Notes: generated from the sequence alone by a model not told the origin. Shown: positions 1 through 8,003, counted from the first letter of the stretch. The stretch is DNA of 11,809 nucleotides from Actinomycetota bacterium (GCA_020200675.1 JAIVIG010000351.1:1-11809), one strand, 5' to 3'. Numbers and translations are program-made.

Positions 1-1
1 C

Positions 2-106
2 CCCGAGACCGTCGCGCGGAGCATACTGTTTATGATCTCCCAACCTCTGGATTCCGTGATCCACGAGCTCGTCGTCACCCCCATGACGGAGACGTCGTAT
101 CCATAA
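2..106 (+). CDS. 3' end of a short-chain dehydrogenase/reductase (partial)
   Basis: The window opens inside a plus-strand frame that stays open for 34 codons and stops at TAA 104-106. It encodes PETVARSILFMISQP, then a short linker, then HELVVTPMTETSYP. This is the usual tail of classical SDR oxidoreductases: the P-E-x-V-A helix, a Q-P turn and the final strand E-L-V-V-x-P. The Rossmann fold and the YxxxK catalytic pair lie upstream of the window, so cofactor and substrate cannot be read. The aldehyde dehydrogenase starts 93 bases downstream on the same strand, so an alcohol-to-aldehyde-to-acid pair is possible but is only inference. The call rests on a short C-terminal signature. Confidence 0.6.
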   Translation, partial: PETVARSILFMISQPLDSVIHELVVTPMTETSYP

Positions 107-138
107 AGAGTTGTTAGCTATTAGTTGTCAGTAGTCAG
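107..138. repeat. Degenerate heptanucleotide tandem repeat
   Basis: Just after the dehydrogenase stop the sequence reads in 7-base units: AGAGTTG, TTAGCTA, TTAGTTG, TCAGTAG, TCAG. That is about four and a half copies of a motif like T-T/C-A-G-N-N-G/A. It is AT-richer than its surroundings and lies in the gap between two genes. Degenerate heptad repeats of this kind occur between genes in several bacterial groups, but no function is implied here. Confidence 0.5.
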
Positions 139-199
139 ATTGTCGGTGGGCGGCCAGAGTTCTGCGCGCGGGCGCAAGCATTTGGAAGGAGTTCGGAGT

Positions 200-1636
200 A
201 TGCAGACCAGGGAGACTGTTTCGCATTTGATCGGGAACGCGAAGGTCCCTTCGACGGGTGACGAGGGGATAGAGGTTTTGAACCCGGCTACGGGGGAGCA
301 GGTCGGGCTTATCCCCGCCGGAACCCCGGAGGACGTCGCCGCCACCGTCGTCGCCGCCCGCGGGGCGTTACGCGATTGGTCGCGCCTACCGGCGGAGGAG
401 AGGGCCGGGCTCGTAAAGGCCGCCGCGCGGAAGATGCGAGAGCATGCCGAGGAGATCGCCCGGCTGGTGACCCTGGAGAACGGCAAGCCGTTGGACGACG
501 CTCTCGGAGGGGTCGAGGCCGGGATAGGGACGCTGGAGCAGTACGCGGAGCTCGGTCCCTTGCACCGGGGCAAGAGCCTCAACGGTGATTACATGGCCTC
601 GGACATGATGGTACACGAGCCCTACGGCGTGGCGGCGGTGGTCGTGCCGTGGAATGACCCGATAGCCATCGCCTGCGGGTACCTCGGAGCGGCGCTCGTG
701 ACCGGCAACACCGTAGTCTTCAAGCCCTCCGAGAAGACGCCGCTCTCGGCGGTGCGGCTCGTCGAGATATTCGACGGGTTGCCCGAGGGCGTCCTGAATC
801 TCCTCCTGGGCGACGAGCGCGCCGGACGCCCGCTCGTGGCGCACGAGGACGTGGATCTGGTGCTGTTTACCGGTTCCGTGCCGACAGGACGCGGGATCCT
901 GGAGACGGCGGGGCGTGGGCTCAAGAAGGCCGTCGTCGAGCTCGGTGGCAAGGACCCGATGATCATAGACAGCGGCGTGGATCCCACCTGGGCCGCGGGC
1001 GAGGCCGCCACGGGCTCGTTCGCGAACACCGGCCAGATCTGCACCTCCGTCGAGCGCATCTACGTCCACGAAGCGATAGCCGGAGAGTTCCTGCGCGAGC
1101 TTACGGCCCGCGCGGAGTCCATCCGCGTCGGCGACGGAACGAAGCCCGAGACCGAGATGGGCCCGCTCGTTGCCGAAGGCCAGCGCGACCTGGTCCACCG
1201 TCACGTCCGCGAAGCGGTCGAGGCGGGGGCGGAGATCCTGTGCGGCGGGGAGGCGCCCGGCGGTCCGGGCTTCTTCTACCCGCCTACCGTACTATCGGGC
1301 GTGCGTTCGGGGATGGCCGTGGTTGACGAGGAGACCTTCGGTCCCGTCGCCGCCGTCGAGGTCGTGCCGTCGTTCGAAGAAGCCCTGGAGAAGGCAAACG
1401 AGGCCGTCTACGGGCTCGCGGCCACGGTGCTCACGCCCGATCCTGGTCATGCCCAGAGGGCCTGGCGGGAGCTTTCGGTCGGGACGGTCAAGATCAACGC
1501 GGTCTTCGGCGGCGCTCCGGGCGGGGCGGCGCAGCCGAGGAAGGCGAGCGGTCTCGGGTTCGGCTACGGCCCCGAGCTACTCGACGAGGTCACGACGACG
1601 AAGGTCGTCCACCATGCCGTCGCCCCCCGGCTCTAG
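200..1636 (+). CDS. NAD(P)-dependent aldehyde dehydrogenase
   Basis: A 478-residue cytosolic enzyme of normal family length that oxidises an aldehyde to a carboxylic acid with NAD(P)+. All hallmarks are present: the oxyanion Asn152 in PWN, the cofactor-binding Lys175 in FKPSE, the FTGSVPTG turn at 223-230, the general base Glu247 in VELGG, the catalytic Cys281 in GQICTS, and EETFGP at 377-382. I chose the ATG at 200 because GGAAGGAG sits 8 bases upstream; a frame open from 125 would add 25 residues unlike the family. The C-terminal stretch has GGAAQPRKASGLG where many relatives have PFGGxKxSGxG. The substrate cannot be told. The gene overlaps the next by 23 bases, so the two are probably co-transcribed. 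Confidence 0.93.
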   Translation: MQTRETVSHLIGNAKVPSTGDEGIEVLNPATGEQVGLIPAGTPEDVAATVVAARGALRDWSRLPAEERAGLVKAAARKMREHAEEIARLVTLENGKPLDDALGGVEAGIGTLEQYAELGPLHRGKSLNGDYMASDMMVHEPYGVAAVVVPWNDPIAIACGYLGAALVTGNTVVFKPSEKTPLSAVRLVEIFDGLPEGVLNLLLGDERAGRPLVAHEDVDLVLFTGSVPTGRGILETAGRGLKKAVVELGGKDPMIIDSGVDPTWAAGEAATGSFANTGQICTSVERIYVHEAIAGEFLRELTARAESIRVGDGTKPETEMGPLVAEGQRDLVHRHVREAVEAGAEILCGGEAPGGPGFFYPPTVLSGVRSGMAVVDEETFGPVAAVEVVPSFEEALEKANEAVYGLAATVLTPDPGHAQRAWRELSVGTVKINAVFGGAPGGAAQPRKASGLGFGYGPELLDEVTTTKVVHHAVAPRL

Positions 1637-2708
1637 TCTCGTAGAGAACGTCCTGAAGATCGCCGTTCTCAGGGCCGGCGGGCTGGGGGACCTCATCTTC
1701 ACGCTGCCGGCGCTCGACGCGCTCCGGGAGGCTTACCCGGAGGCGGAGATGACGCTGCTCGGCGGACCCCTCCAGACGGAACTCCTCTCCGGGAGGCACG
1801 AGCCGATAGCCCGCGCGATCACGGTTCCCCCCTCCACGGGCGTCAACGGCCCCGACACGGGCGTGGAGGAGGACGAAGAGGAGTTGGAGCGCTTCTTCGA
1901 GCGTATGCGGGAGGAGCGGTTCGACCTGGCGCTCCAGATGCACGGCGGCGGGGGCTACTCCAACCCTTTTGTCAGTAGGCTGGGAGCTCGGGTGACGGCC
2001 GGCGCGCAGGCCGATGGTGCGCCGTCGCTCGACCGCACCGTACCCTACGTCTATTTTCAGTCGGAGATCCTGCGCTATTTAGAGGTAGCAAGCCTCGTCG
2101 GCGCGCGAACGGCGGACCTGGAGCCGCGCCTTGTGGTTACAGGCGAAGATCTGACCGAGGCAAGGAACGCGGTCCCGGAGGCCGAAGGTAAGCTCGTCGC
2201 GCTTCATCCGGGGGCGGGCGACAGCAGGCGGCGGTGGCCGCCCGAGAAGTTCGCCGCCGTCGGGGACGCCCTGGCGAAGGCCGGCGCGCGCGTGGCCGTA
2301 GTCGGCGTCGAGGAAGACCGGGCTTTGATCTCCGGCATAGTAGATGCCATGGAGCACGAAGCCTTCGACCTCTGTGGGCGGCTCTCTCTTAAGGGGCTCA
2401 CCGGTCTCTTGAGCCGGTGCGCGGTGGCCGTCTCCAACGACTCCGGGCCGCTGCACCTGGCGGGTGCCGTGGGGGCGGCGACCGTCGGGATCTACTGGGG
2501 CCCGAACTTCATAAACGCCGGCCCCCCTAACCGCGTGCGACACCGCCCGGCCCTCTCCTGGCGTTCGAGCTGCCCGGTCTGCGGCGCCACCCTCTTCGAC
2601 AACGACTGCGGGCACGCTGCCTCGGTTGTCGGCGACGTGCCCGTGGATGAGGTGATGAATTTCGCCCTGGAGTTACTCCAGGACCCTACTACTACTGGGC
2701 TTCGCTGA
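1614..2708 (+). CDS. Glycosyltransferase family 9 (heptosyltransferase-like)
   Basis: A 364-residue protein resembling ADP-heptose:LPS heptosyltransferases (GT-B fold, CAZy GT9). The N-terminal domain begins with IAVLRAGGLGDLIFTLPAL at about 16-34. The sugar-nucleotide binding C-terminal domain carries HPGAG at 198-202, RRWP at 207-210 and SNDSGPLHLA at 274-283. Near the end Cys320, Cys323, Cys332 and His334 form a CxxC...CxH cluster that could bind a metal. The ATG at 1614 is the only good start close to the conserved N-terminus. It overlaps the aldehyde dehydrogenase by 23 bases and has only a weak AAGG upstream, which suggests translational coupling. GT9 proteins in organisms without LPS probably decorate other envelope glycans; the acceptor and donor here are unknown. 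Confidence 0.87.
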   Translation: MPSPPGSSLVENVLKIAVLRAGGLGDLIFTLPALDALREAYPEAEMTLLGGPLQTELLSGRHEPIARAITVPPSTGVNGPDTGVEEDEEELERFFERMREERFDLALQMHGGGGYSNPFVSRLGARVTAGAQADGAPSLDRTVPYVYFQSEILRYLEVASLVGARTADLEPRLVVTGEDLTEARNAVPEAEGKLVALHPGAGDSRRRWPPEKFAAVGDALAKAGARVAVVGVEEDRALISGIVDAMEHEAFDLCGRLSLKGLTGLLSRCAVAVSNDSGPLHLAGAVGAATVGIYWGPNFINAGPPNRVRHRPALSWRSSCPVCGATLFDNDCGHAASVVGDVPVDEVMNFALELLQDPTTTGLR

Positions 2709-2755
2709 TCTCGCGGGAGGCCGCGCTGGGGCCATCGTACTGCCTGTCCGGGAAT

Positions 2756-2917
2756 CTAGCGCAGCACCGAGAAGACCTTCTCGTACGCTCCTTGCTGCTC
2801 GGCGCGGTTGACTATCTCGTCCTCGCCGGTTAGTTCGTGCCGCCCGGAAATTTCTGCGCCTGTATGAGGTTGACTCAAGGCGTGCGTCTTCGTGTCCTTC
2901 CTCTCGTTGGTAGGCAA
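2756..2917 (-). CDS. Possible small hydrophilic protein or gene remnant
   Basis: In the gap between the glycosyltransferase and the permease, one minus-strand frame runs 53 codons from a TTG at 2917 to TAG at 2756. The product would be charged and soluble, beginning (M)PTNERKDTKTH and ending GEDEIVNRAEQQGAYEKVF followed by SVLR. About 74% of its third positions are G or C, and nearly all of them in the last 23 codons, which is what real genes here look like. No convincing Shine-Dalgarno precedes the TTG (AGGA lies too far away), and an in-frame TAG closes the frame 14 codons before it. It is either a small gene or the 3' remnant of a larger one. I recognise no family. Confidence 0.4.
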   Translation of the reverse strand: MPTNERKDTKTHALSQPHTGAEISGRHELTGEDEIVNRAEQQGAYEKVFSVLR

Positions 2918-3096
2918 TTCGCCGATTGGCGTTATTCCTGGCGCGGCGGAAAGCTAATTCTGATACCAGCGGGCCGCTAGCGGGTAGCTAAACTTTCCAA
3001 TAGAATGCCGGTGCGTCGAGTGACGCGATGGGGTAAAGGGAAGATCGGCCGCGGTGACTGCGGCGGTGTTGCCAGGGTTTGAGCAAGGGGAGCCAT
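2918..3096. other. Intergenic region ahead of the permease operon
   Basis: I see no gene in this stretch. It contains a 10-base perfect palindrome, CCGCTAGCGG, at 2974-2983 and a possible -10 element TAGAAT at 3001-3006, without a matching -35 at the right distance. It must hold the promoter of the permease and stress-protein unit, but I cannot place it with confidence. Confidence 0.35.
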
Positions 3097-4593
3097 ATGG
3101 GGATCATGCGCACCAAGTCAATCGAGCAGTCCATCCGGGATACGGAGGAGCCGGAATTCGAGCTGAGGAAGGCGCTCGGACCGATAGACCTCATCGTCTT
3201 CGGCATCGGGGTGATTATAGGGACGGGTATCTTCGTCCTGACGGGGGTCGCGGCGGCAAACTTCGCGGGGCCGGCCATCTCCCTCTCGTTCGTCTTCTCG
3301 GGGATCGCCTGCGCTCTGGCGGCGCTCTGCTACGCCGAGTTCGCAAGTACCGTCCCGGTAGCCGGTAGCGCCTATACGTTCTCCTACGCCTCCATAGGCG
3401 AGTTCTTCGCCTGGATCATCGGGTGGGATTTGATCCTCGAGTTCACCGTGGGCGCGGCGACCGTCTCCGTCGGGTGGTCACAGTACTTCAACCGGATCCT
3501 GGAGAGCTTTTTCGGGGTAAGCCTTCCGCCGGCCATCACCGGTGAGGTCGTAAACCTGCCGGCCGCAGCCATAGCATTGATCCTCACGGTGATCCTGGTA
3601 ATCGGCATCCGTCTGAGCTCTGGGTTCAACCTAACGGTAACCACGATCAAGCTCGCCGTGGTGTTTTTCTTTATCGGCTTAGGAATCTTCTTCGTAAACA
3701 CCGCCAACTGGTCGCCGTTCGTCCCGCCGGCGGGAGGCACAGTGGAGAGCGTCTCGACCGAAGGCGGAGGACCTTCGCTCTTGCAGTACCTGACGGGTGC
3801 CGAGCAGCAGGCGTTCGGGTTCGCTGGGATCATCACAGCAGCGGCCATCGTATTCTTCGCCTATATCGGCTTCGATGTCGTGGCGACAACCTCGGAGGAG
3901 GCGCGCAACCCGCGACGGGACCTGCCCATTGGGATTCTCGGATCCCTCGTGATCTGCACGGTACTGTACATACTGGTCTCCCAGATTATGACCGGGATCG
4001 TGCCCTACAACGAGCTCGACCCCGAGGCCCCCATGGCGTCGGTGTTCCGTGACATCGGCCTGGACTGGGCGGCGGGCCTGGTCTCGATCGGCGCCATCTG
4101 CGGGCTCACCTCGGTCATCATGATCCTGATGCTCGGACAGAGCCGGGTCGCCTTCGCGATGAGCCGGGACAACCTCTTGCCCCGGTACTTCGCCCTGGCC
4201 CACCCGCGCTTCCGCACCCCCTATCGCATAACCATCCTAACCGGGGTAGTGGTGGCCATCATCGCAGCCTTCGTGGACCTGACGAGGCTCGCGGAGCTGG
4301 TAAACATCGGAACGCTCTTCGCCTTCTGCCTGGTCTCGGTAGGCGTCATGATCCTCAGGCGAACACAGCCGGACCTCCCGCGCGCCTTCCGCACGCCCCT
4401 GGTTCCCGTGGTCCCCATCCTGGCGATCCTGGCTTGCCTCTACCTGATGGTGAGCCTGCCCGTCGGGACGTGGTGGCGGTTCGTGATATGGATGGTTCTG
4501 GGACTCGTGGTCTACTTCCTATACAGCGTGCGCGCCAGCCGCCTCGGCCGTACGCAAAGAGGTGAAGATGAAGAGGCCACAAGGGAGGTTTAG
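3097..4593 (+). CDS. APC-family amino acid permease (YfnA/cationic amino acid transporter type)
   Basis: A 498-residue inner-membrane transporter with about 12 hydrophobic segments. It has the APC signatures GIGVIIGTGIFVLTG at 36-50 (helix 1, the unwound substrate-binding region) and YIGFDVVATTSEEARNPRRD at 256-275 (helix 6 and following loop). The N-terminus MRTKSIEQ...DTEEPEFELRKALGPIDL is typical of the YfnA/CAT subgroup, which moves amino acids by proton symport or exchange; the substrate is not readable. The start is uncertain: AAGGGGAG at 3085-3092 lies close before ATG 3097, which I use, while TTG 3079 and ATG 3106 are alternatives. A universal stress protein gene follows after 3 bases, a common pairing with permeases of this type. 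Confidence 0.92.
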   Translation: MGIMRTKSIEQSIRDTEEPEFELRKALGPIDLIVFGIGVIIGTGIFVLTGVAAANFAGPAISLSFVFSGIACALAALCYAEFASTVPVAGSAYTFSYASIGEFFAWIIGWDLILEFTVGAATVSVGWSQYFNRILESFFGVSLPPAITGEVVNLPAAAIALILTVILVIGIRLSSGFNLTVTTIKLAVVFFFIGLGIFFVNTANWSPFVPPAGGTVESVSTEGGGPSLLQYLTGAEQQAFGFAGIITAAAIVFFAYIGFDVVATTSEEARNPRRDLPIGILGSLVICTVLYILVSQIMTGIVPYNELDPEAPMASVFRDIGLDWAAGLVSIGAICGLTSVIMILMLGQSRVAFAMSRDNLLPRYFALAHPRFRTPYRITILTGVVVAIIAAFVDLTRLAELVNIGTLFAFCLVSVGVMILRRTQPDLPRAFRTPLVPVVPILAILACLYLMVSLPVGTWWRFVIWMVLGLVVYFLYSVRASRLGRTQRGEDEEATREV

Positions 4594-4596
4594 GAG

Positions 4597-5046
4597 ATGC
4601 CCCTTTTCCCAACGCGCGTACTGCTCGCCACCGACGGTTCCCCAAATGCGACGCTCGCCGCTCGATCAGCGATAGAGCTGTGCGAGAGGACGGGCTCGGA
4701 GCTGCACGTCGTCCACGTCGGCGAGTACCTGCCGACGTACTTCGCCTACACCGAGGAGGAGCCGGCCGAGCTCCGGCGCAACGCCCAACGGCTGCTCGAA
4801 GGGCAGGTGGAGAGCATCAGGGCTGCGGGCGGCGTAGTCGCCGGAACCCACCTCCGCCTCGGCCGGGCGGCCGAGCAGATCATCGACCTCAGCGAGGATC
4901 TCGGCGTGGGCGTCATAGTAGTCGGCAGCCGGGGCCTGGGCGCCCTAAGACGAGCCGTCCTCGGGAGCGTCTCCGAGGACGTAGTCCGCTACGCCCACTG
5001 CCCAGTCTTCGTGGTGCGCACGGAAGAAGGGACGCGGCCCACGTAG
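4597..5046 (+). CDS. Universal stress protein, UspA family, ATP-binding type
   Basis: A 149-residue single-domain cytosolic Usp protein of normal length. It opens with RVLLATDGSPNA, carrying the conserved Asp of the nucleotide site. It ends with the full G-2X-G-9X-G(S/T) ATP-binding motif: Gly110, Gly113, then Gly123-Ser124 in VLGSVSEDVVRYAHCPVFVV. Proteins with this motif bind ATP and often dimerise. The ATG lies 3 bases after the permease stop, and the GGAGG inside the permease's last codons, plus GGAG nearer the start, serve as its ribosome site, so it is co-translated with the permease. It may regulate or respond to that transporter (inference). Its 3' end faces the broken end of nagA. 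Confidence 0.92.
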   Translation: MPLFPTRVLLATDGSPNATLAARSAIELCERTGSELHVVHVGEYLPTYFAYTEEEPAELRRNAQRLLEGQVESIRAAGGVVAGTHLRLGRAAEQIIDLSEDLGVGVIVVGSRGLGALRRAVLGSVSEDVVRYAHCPVFVVRTEEGTRPT

Positions 5047-5945
5047 GACCGTCGCCACGCTTCTAAACGTCGGCGGGGTAGATCCGCGAGCAGAGGGTAT
5101 TCTCCCAACCCCGTCCCGGCGGCGGCGATGGCGTCGGTTACGAGGTAGAGCTGATCGGGGCCGAGCGCGCGGAAGGCGAGGGCTACCATCTCGGGATGGA
5201 CGTGCCGGCCATCGGCGATGATGCCGCACGCCACGCGCGGGTGGGCGAAGGTCGCTCCCGGGAGGCCCGGCTCCCGGTGGTGCAGCGGGCTCATCGCGTT
5301 GAACAGGTGCGTCACGCCCGCGACCTCCCCCTCGAATGCCCTGTAGGCGAGCTCGAACGTGGCGTTCGAGTGGCCGGCGCAGACGACGACTCCGCGTCTG
5401 GCGGCCGTCCTTGTGAGCTCCGCCGCGCCCTCCAGCTCCGGCGCGAGGGTGAGCATCCGCACCGGGCCCAGATCCAGGAGATCGTCGAGGAGGTTCACGT
5501 CGGCCGGGACAACGTGGTCGGCCGGATGAGCACCCTTTTTGCCTACGTTGATAAACGGCCCTTCGAGATGCACGCCCAGGACCTCCGCTCCGCCGGGGAC
5601 ACCTTCGCGCGCCAGGTTGGAGAGTATGGGGAGCGCCTCGCGGTAGAGCGTTAAGGGAGAGGAGATCAGGGCCGGCAGGTAGGACGTGGTGCCGGTCGCC
5701 AGGAGTTTCCTAGATAGCTCCGGCACGCGTTCGGGCTCGGTGGCGACGTCTACCCCGAAGGCCCCGTTCACCTGCAGGTCTACGAAGCCGGGGCATAGTA
5801 GGCGGTCGGTGTATTCGTGGTCCTCGTCTGCTTCGAGGGGTTCGCAGCTCACCTGTGCGACGCGGCTTCCTTCGAGGAGGACCGTGCCCTCCGGCCAGAC
5901 TTCGTGGTCCGTAACGACACGGCCCCGGAGCGCCACGGTCCTCAT
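4989..5945 (-). pseudogene. nagA: N-acetylglucosamine-6-phosphate deacetylase, 3'-truncated
   Basis: The first ~284 residues of the frame are clear NagA, the cytosolic enzyme that deacetylates GlcNAc-6-phosphate in amino-sugar and cell-wall recycling. Visible are GFVDLQVNG at 53-61, HLEGPF at 126-131 with metal-ligand Glu128, GHSNA with His192, THLFNAMSPLHHREPG with His213, and the catalytic Asp271 in LVTDAIAAAG. Homology ends just after GLGEY (about 5094). NagA is normally about 380 residues, so roughly the last 100 (the rest of the barrel and the small domain) are missing. The frame instead runs 34 unrelated codons through the gap and 58 bases into uspA antisense. Only 47 bases separate the homology end from uspA, so the loss is a deletion rather than a frameshift. 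The ATG at 5945 has AGGGA 8 bases upstream. The product is probably inactive. Confidence 0.85.
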
Positions 5946-5952
5946 GGTGCCC

Positions 5953-5969
5953 GTCCCTTACCGAGGGAC
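5953..5969 (-). promoter_or_regulatory. Hairpin sequestering the nagA ribosome binding site
   Basis: On the minus strand GTCCCT-CGGTA-AGGGAC forms a perfect 6-base stem with a 5-base loop. The 5' arm lies in the last codons of the upstream MFS gene, whose TAA stop overlaps the loop. The 3' arm is the AGGGA Shine-Dalgarno of nagA. The layout suggests translational coupling: a ribosome finishing the MFS frame would open the stem. This is inferred from the sequence alone. Confidence 0.4.
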
Positions 5970-7134
5970 GCCGCCGGCCGCTTCTTCGGCAGCGAATTCG
6001 TCGACGTTCGGGTCGGGGCGGGCGTCGGGGACGCGGAGAAGGAAGAAGAGGCCGAGGGCCATGATCACGGCCAGGGAGCCCATGGCGATCCGGTAGGCTC
6101 CCGTCCCTATGTGCCCCTCCAACAAAAACAGGATGAGCGCCGTGGTCGCGGGTCCCGCGACGGCCGAGACCTTGCCGGCCAAGGAGAAGAGCCCGAAGAA
6201 CTCCCCGAGCTTCTCCGGCGGCGCGAGGGCAACGAGCATGACCCGGCTCACCGTCCACGTACCGCCCAAAGAGATCCCGACGAGCGGCCCGGCGGCGAAG
6301 AGCATCCAGGGCGCCACGGCGCCCGCGGCGAGCGTGATCGCGACGAGCCAGAGCACGAGGACCGCGACGAGCGTTTTCTTCGGCCCCACCCGGTCGCTGG
6401 CGAACCCGAAGCCCACGCTCCCGACGATGGCGAAGACCGTCGAAAAAAGCAAGAGGCTCGTCGTCTCGGCGCTCTCCATTCCGAAGACCTGCTGACCGTA
6501 GAGCGCCGTGTTGGCGATGGCCGTATTGGCAGCGTCCGTGTACAGCACGCATGACCTCCGGCCCGCCAACGGTGAGCCCGAGGAAGTCCTGCTGGGCGAC
6601 GAAGAGTGGGAGGACGACGAGGGCGAGGATGGTCCCGAAGTAGCCCAAGCCGGTGCCGTAGCCGCTTACTCGGCCGGCGCCGCGCCCGGCCGAGACCGCG
6701 GGCAGGAGCGCATTGTAGAACGTGTTCGCCGACTGGTAAGCAAGGTCCGCCGCCACGAAGAGGGCTACCCCTACGAGCACGCCCCCCGCGAAGCCCAGGC
6801 CAGCCGTCAACAGCACCGCGAGCACGGTGAGCGCCACGAGGTACGGCACCCGCTTCTGCCGCAGGTCGGCGATAGCCCCAAGGACCGGGGCGGTGAGGAC
6901 TACGAAAACCGAGGAGATAGCCACGGCGCCGTTGACCAGTCCCGGCCCAGCCCCGAGATCGCTGGCAAGCCAGATCGGGAAGAAGTAGGTCAGGATGCTG
7001 ATCGCGAAGATCGTGTTAGAGAAATCGTAGAGCACCCACGACCACACCGCGAGCCCGGAAGCCTTGCGGGGCGTCCCGCTCTCCAGCCCACGCTTCCGGG
7101 CCTCGGAGCCTCCCTGTTGGCCCTGTTCACTCAT
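5958..7134 (-). pseudogene. MFS transporter of the UMF1/Atg22 type, internal deletion and frameshift
   Basis: Two halves of one transporter lie in different frames. The first (from ATG 7134, about 196 residues) has WVLYDFSNTIFAISILTYFF at 33-52, SANTFYNALLP and SGYGTGLGYFG, all hallmarks of the UMF1/Atg22-like branch of the major facilitator superfamily. The second half (6555-5958) opens VLYTDAANTAIANTALYGQ and carries the remaining helices to the stop. The frames cross between about 6541 and 6556. Together they give about 390 residues against roughly 425-485 usual. The helix 6 and central-loop segment expected between GGPEV and LYTDAANT is absent, so a deletion joined the halves out of frame. 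The gene is very likely inactive. It ends 12 bases before nagA, and the pair was probably an operon. Confidence 0.85.
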
Positions 7135-7192
7135 GGCGGCGGAAGTATAGAGTAGCAGTCGGTGACCGGTATAGGCCGCTTGGGACTATTTT

Positions 7193-7220
7193 CCGGCGGT
7201 CGGCCGGGACCGATCGCCGG
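7193..7220. repeat. Inverted repeat between methyltransferase and MFS genes
   Basis: CCGGCG, G, TCGG, a 6-base loop, CCGA, T, CGCCGG form an 11-base-pair stem when read on the plus strand (one G-T pair; A-C on the minus strand). It lies in the 126-base gap after the methyltransferase stop. No T-run follows on either strand, so it is not a classical terminator, though it could mark a transcript end or stabilise RNA. Confidence 0.4.
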
Positions 7221-7260
7221 AACACGGAAGCAACGGCGGCAACGAGAACCGGGGACGCTT

Positions 7261-7944
7261 CTACGAGGGAGCCAAAGCCTTCTTTCTCGCTTCGAACACC
7301 AGCAACACGGGGAAACCCAGCAGCTTCGTCGCCGAGGGCACCGTTCGCACGAGCCGCTCGTCGCCGAGAAACTCGTGCCGGGCCGGCTCCTCGAAGCCGG
7401 CGTCTTCGAGCAGGTTTGCGTAGTCCGCCATACTGTAACGGTACGCCCCCAAACGATACTCTACGCCGGAACGCTCGAAGTTGGCCTCCTTGCCGGCGGC
7501 TGCCATCTCGGGGTGGTAGACGGAGAAGACTAGCCGTCCGCCGGCTCTGAGGACGCGATGCATCTCTCCCAGAGCGAGCGGCAGCTCGTTCAGGTGCTCG
7601 CCTATCAACGCGCACAACACGGCGTCGAAGCGTTCGTTCTCGAAGGGCAGCGGTCGCTGGAGGTCGGCGAGCGCCAGGGGCACGTCAGGGTAGTTGCGCC
7701 GCGCAATCTCCAACATGCCGCGCGAGAAGTCGACGCCGACGGGGTTGCTCCGCGCGCGGAGCAAGGGCCCGAGGTGCCGCCCGGTGCCGCAGCCGGCGTC
7801 GAGTATCCGCTCGCCCGGTTTGGGCGCCAGCACGTCGAGGGTGTATCGCGCGTCCATCGCCACGACCGGGTTCGGCGTCTCGTCGTAGGTCTCGGCCCAC
7901 AGGTCGTAGCCTTCCTGGGCGCTTACGCGCCGGGTCTCCTTCAC
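7261..7944 (-). CDS. Class I SAM-dependent methyltransferase
   Basis: A 227-residue soluble protein with a full Rossmann-type methyltransferase core. Motif I is ILDAGCGTGRH at 47-57, the ribose-binding acidic residue is Asp72 in VGVDFSRGML, motif II is ADLQRPLPF at 93-101, then ERFDAVLCALIGEHL and the motif III region HRVLRAGGRLVFSVYHPEM. The family resemblance is to UbiE/BioC-like enzymes, but the substrate cannot be predicted. The start is GTG at 7944, chosen for GGGAGG only 5 bases upstream. It lies 59 bases after the broken GufA gene on the same strand and looks intact, unlike both of its neighbours. Confidence 0.9.
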   Translation of the reverse strand: MKETRRVSAQEGYDLWAETYDETPNPVVAMDARYTLDVLAPKPGERILDAGCGTGRHLGPLLRARSNPVGVDFSRGMLEIARRNYPDVPLALADLQRPLPFENERFDAVLCALIGEHLNELPLALGEMHRVLRAGGRLVFSVYHPEMAAAGKEANFERSGVEYRLGAYRYSMADYANLLEDAGFEEPARHEFLGDERLVRTVPSATKLLGFPVLLVFEARKKALAPS

Positions 7945-8003
7945 GAACGCCTCCCGCTCACCTAAGTCTCTCGCCCCAAAGATGAACTATCTACCGGTCG
8001 GCT

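Noticed and set aside
386..1204. Long minus-strand open frame inside the aldehyde dehydrogenase
   Set aside because: High-GC shadow frame with no recognisable motifs, wholly inside a gene with complete catalytic residues.
2974..2983. Palindrome CCGCTAGCGG as an operator for the permease
   Set aside because: A 10-base GC-rich palindrome is not unusual here and no promoter elements align with it.
5063..5104. Short tail ENTLCSRIYPADV-stop in the frame next to nagA, possibly the end of another gene or of NagA
   Set aside because: Too short to assign and does not resemble the NagA C-terminus; could be chance.
5817..7155. Long plus-strand open frames over the MFS and nagA region
   Set aside because: Composition-driven antisense frames rich in charged residues and Gly; the minus strand carries clear family motifs.
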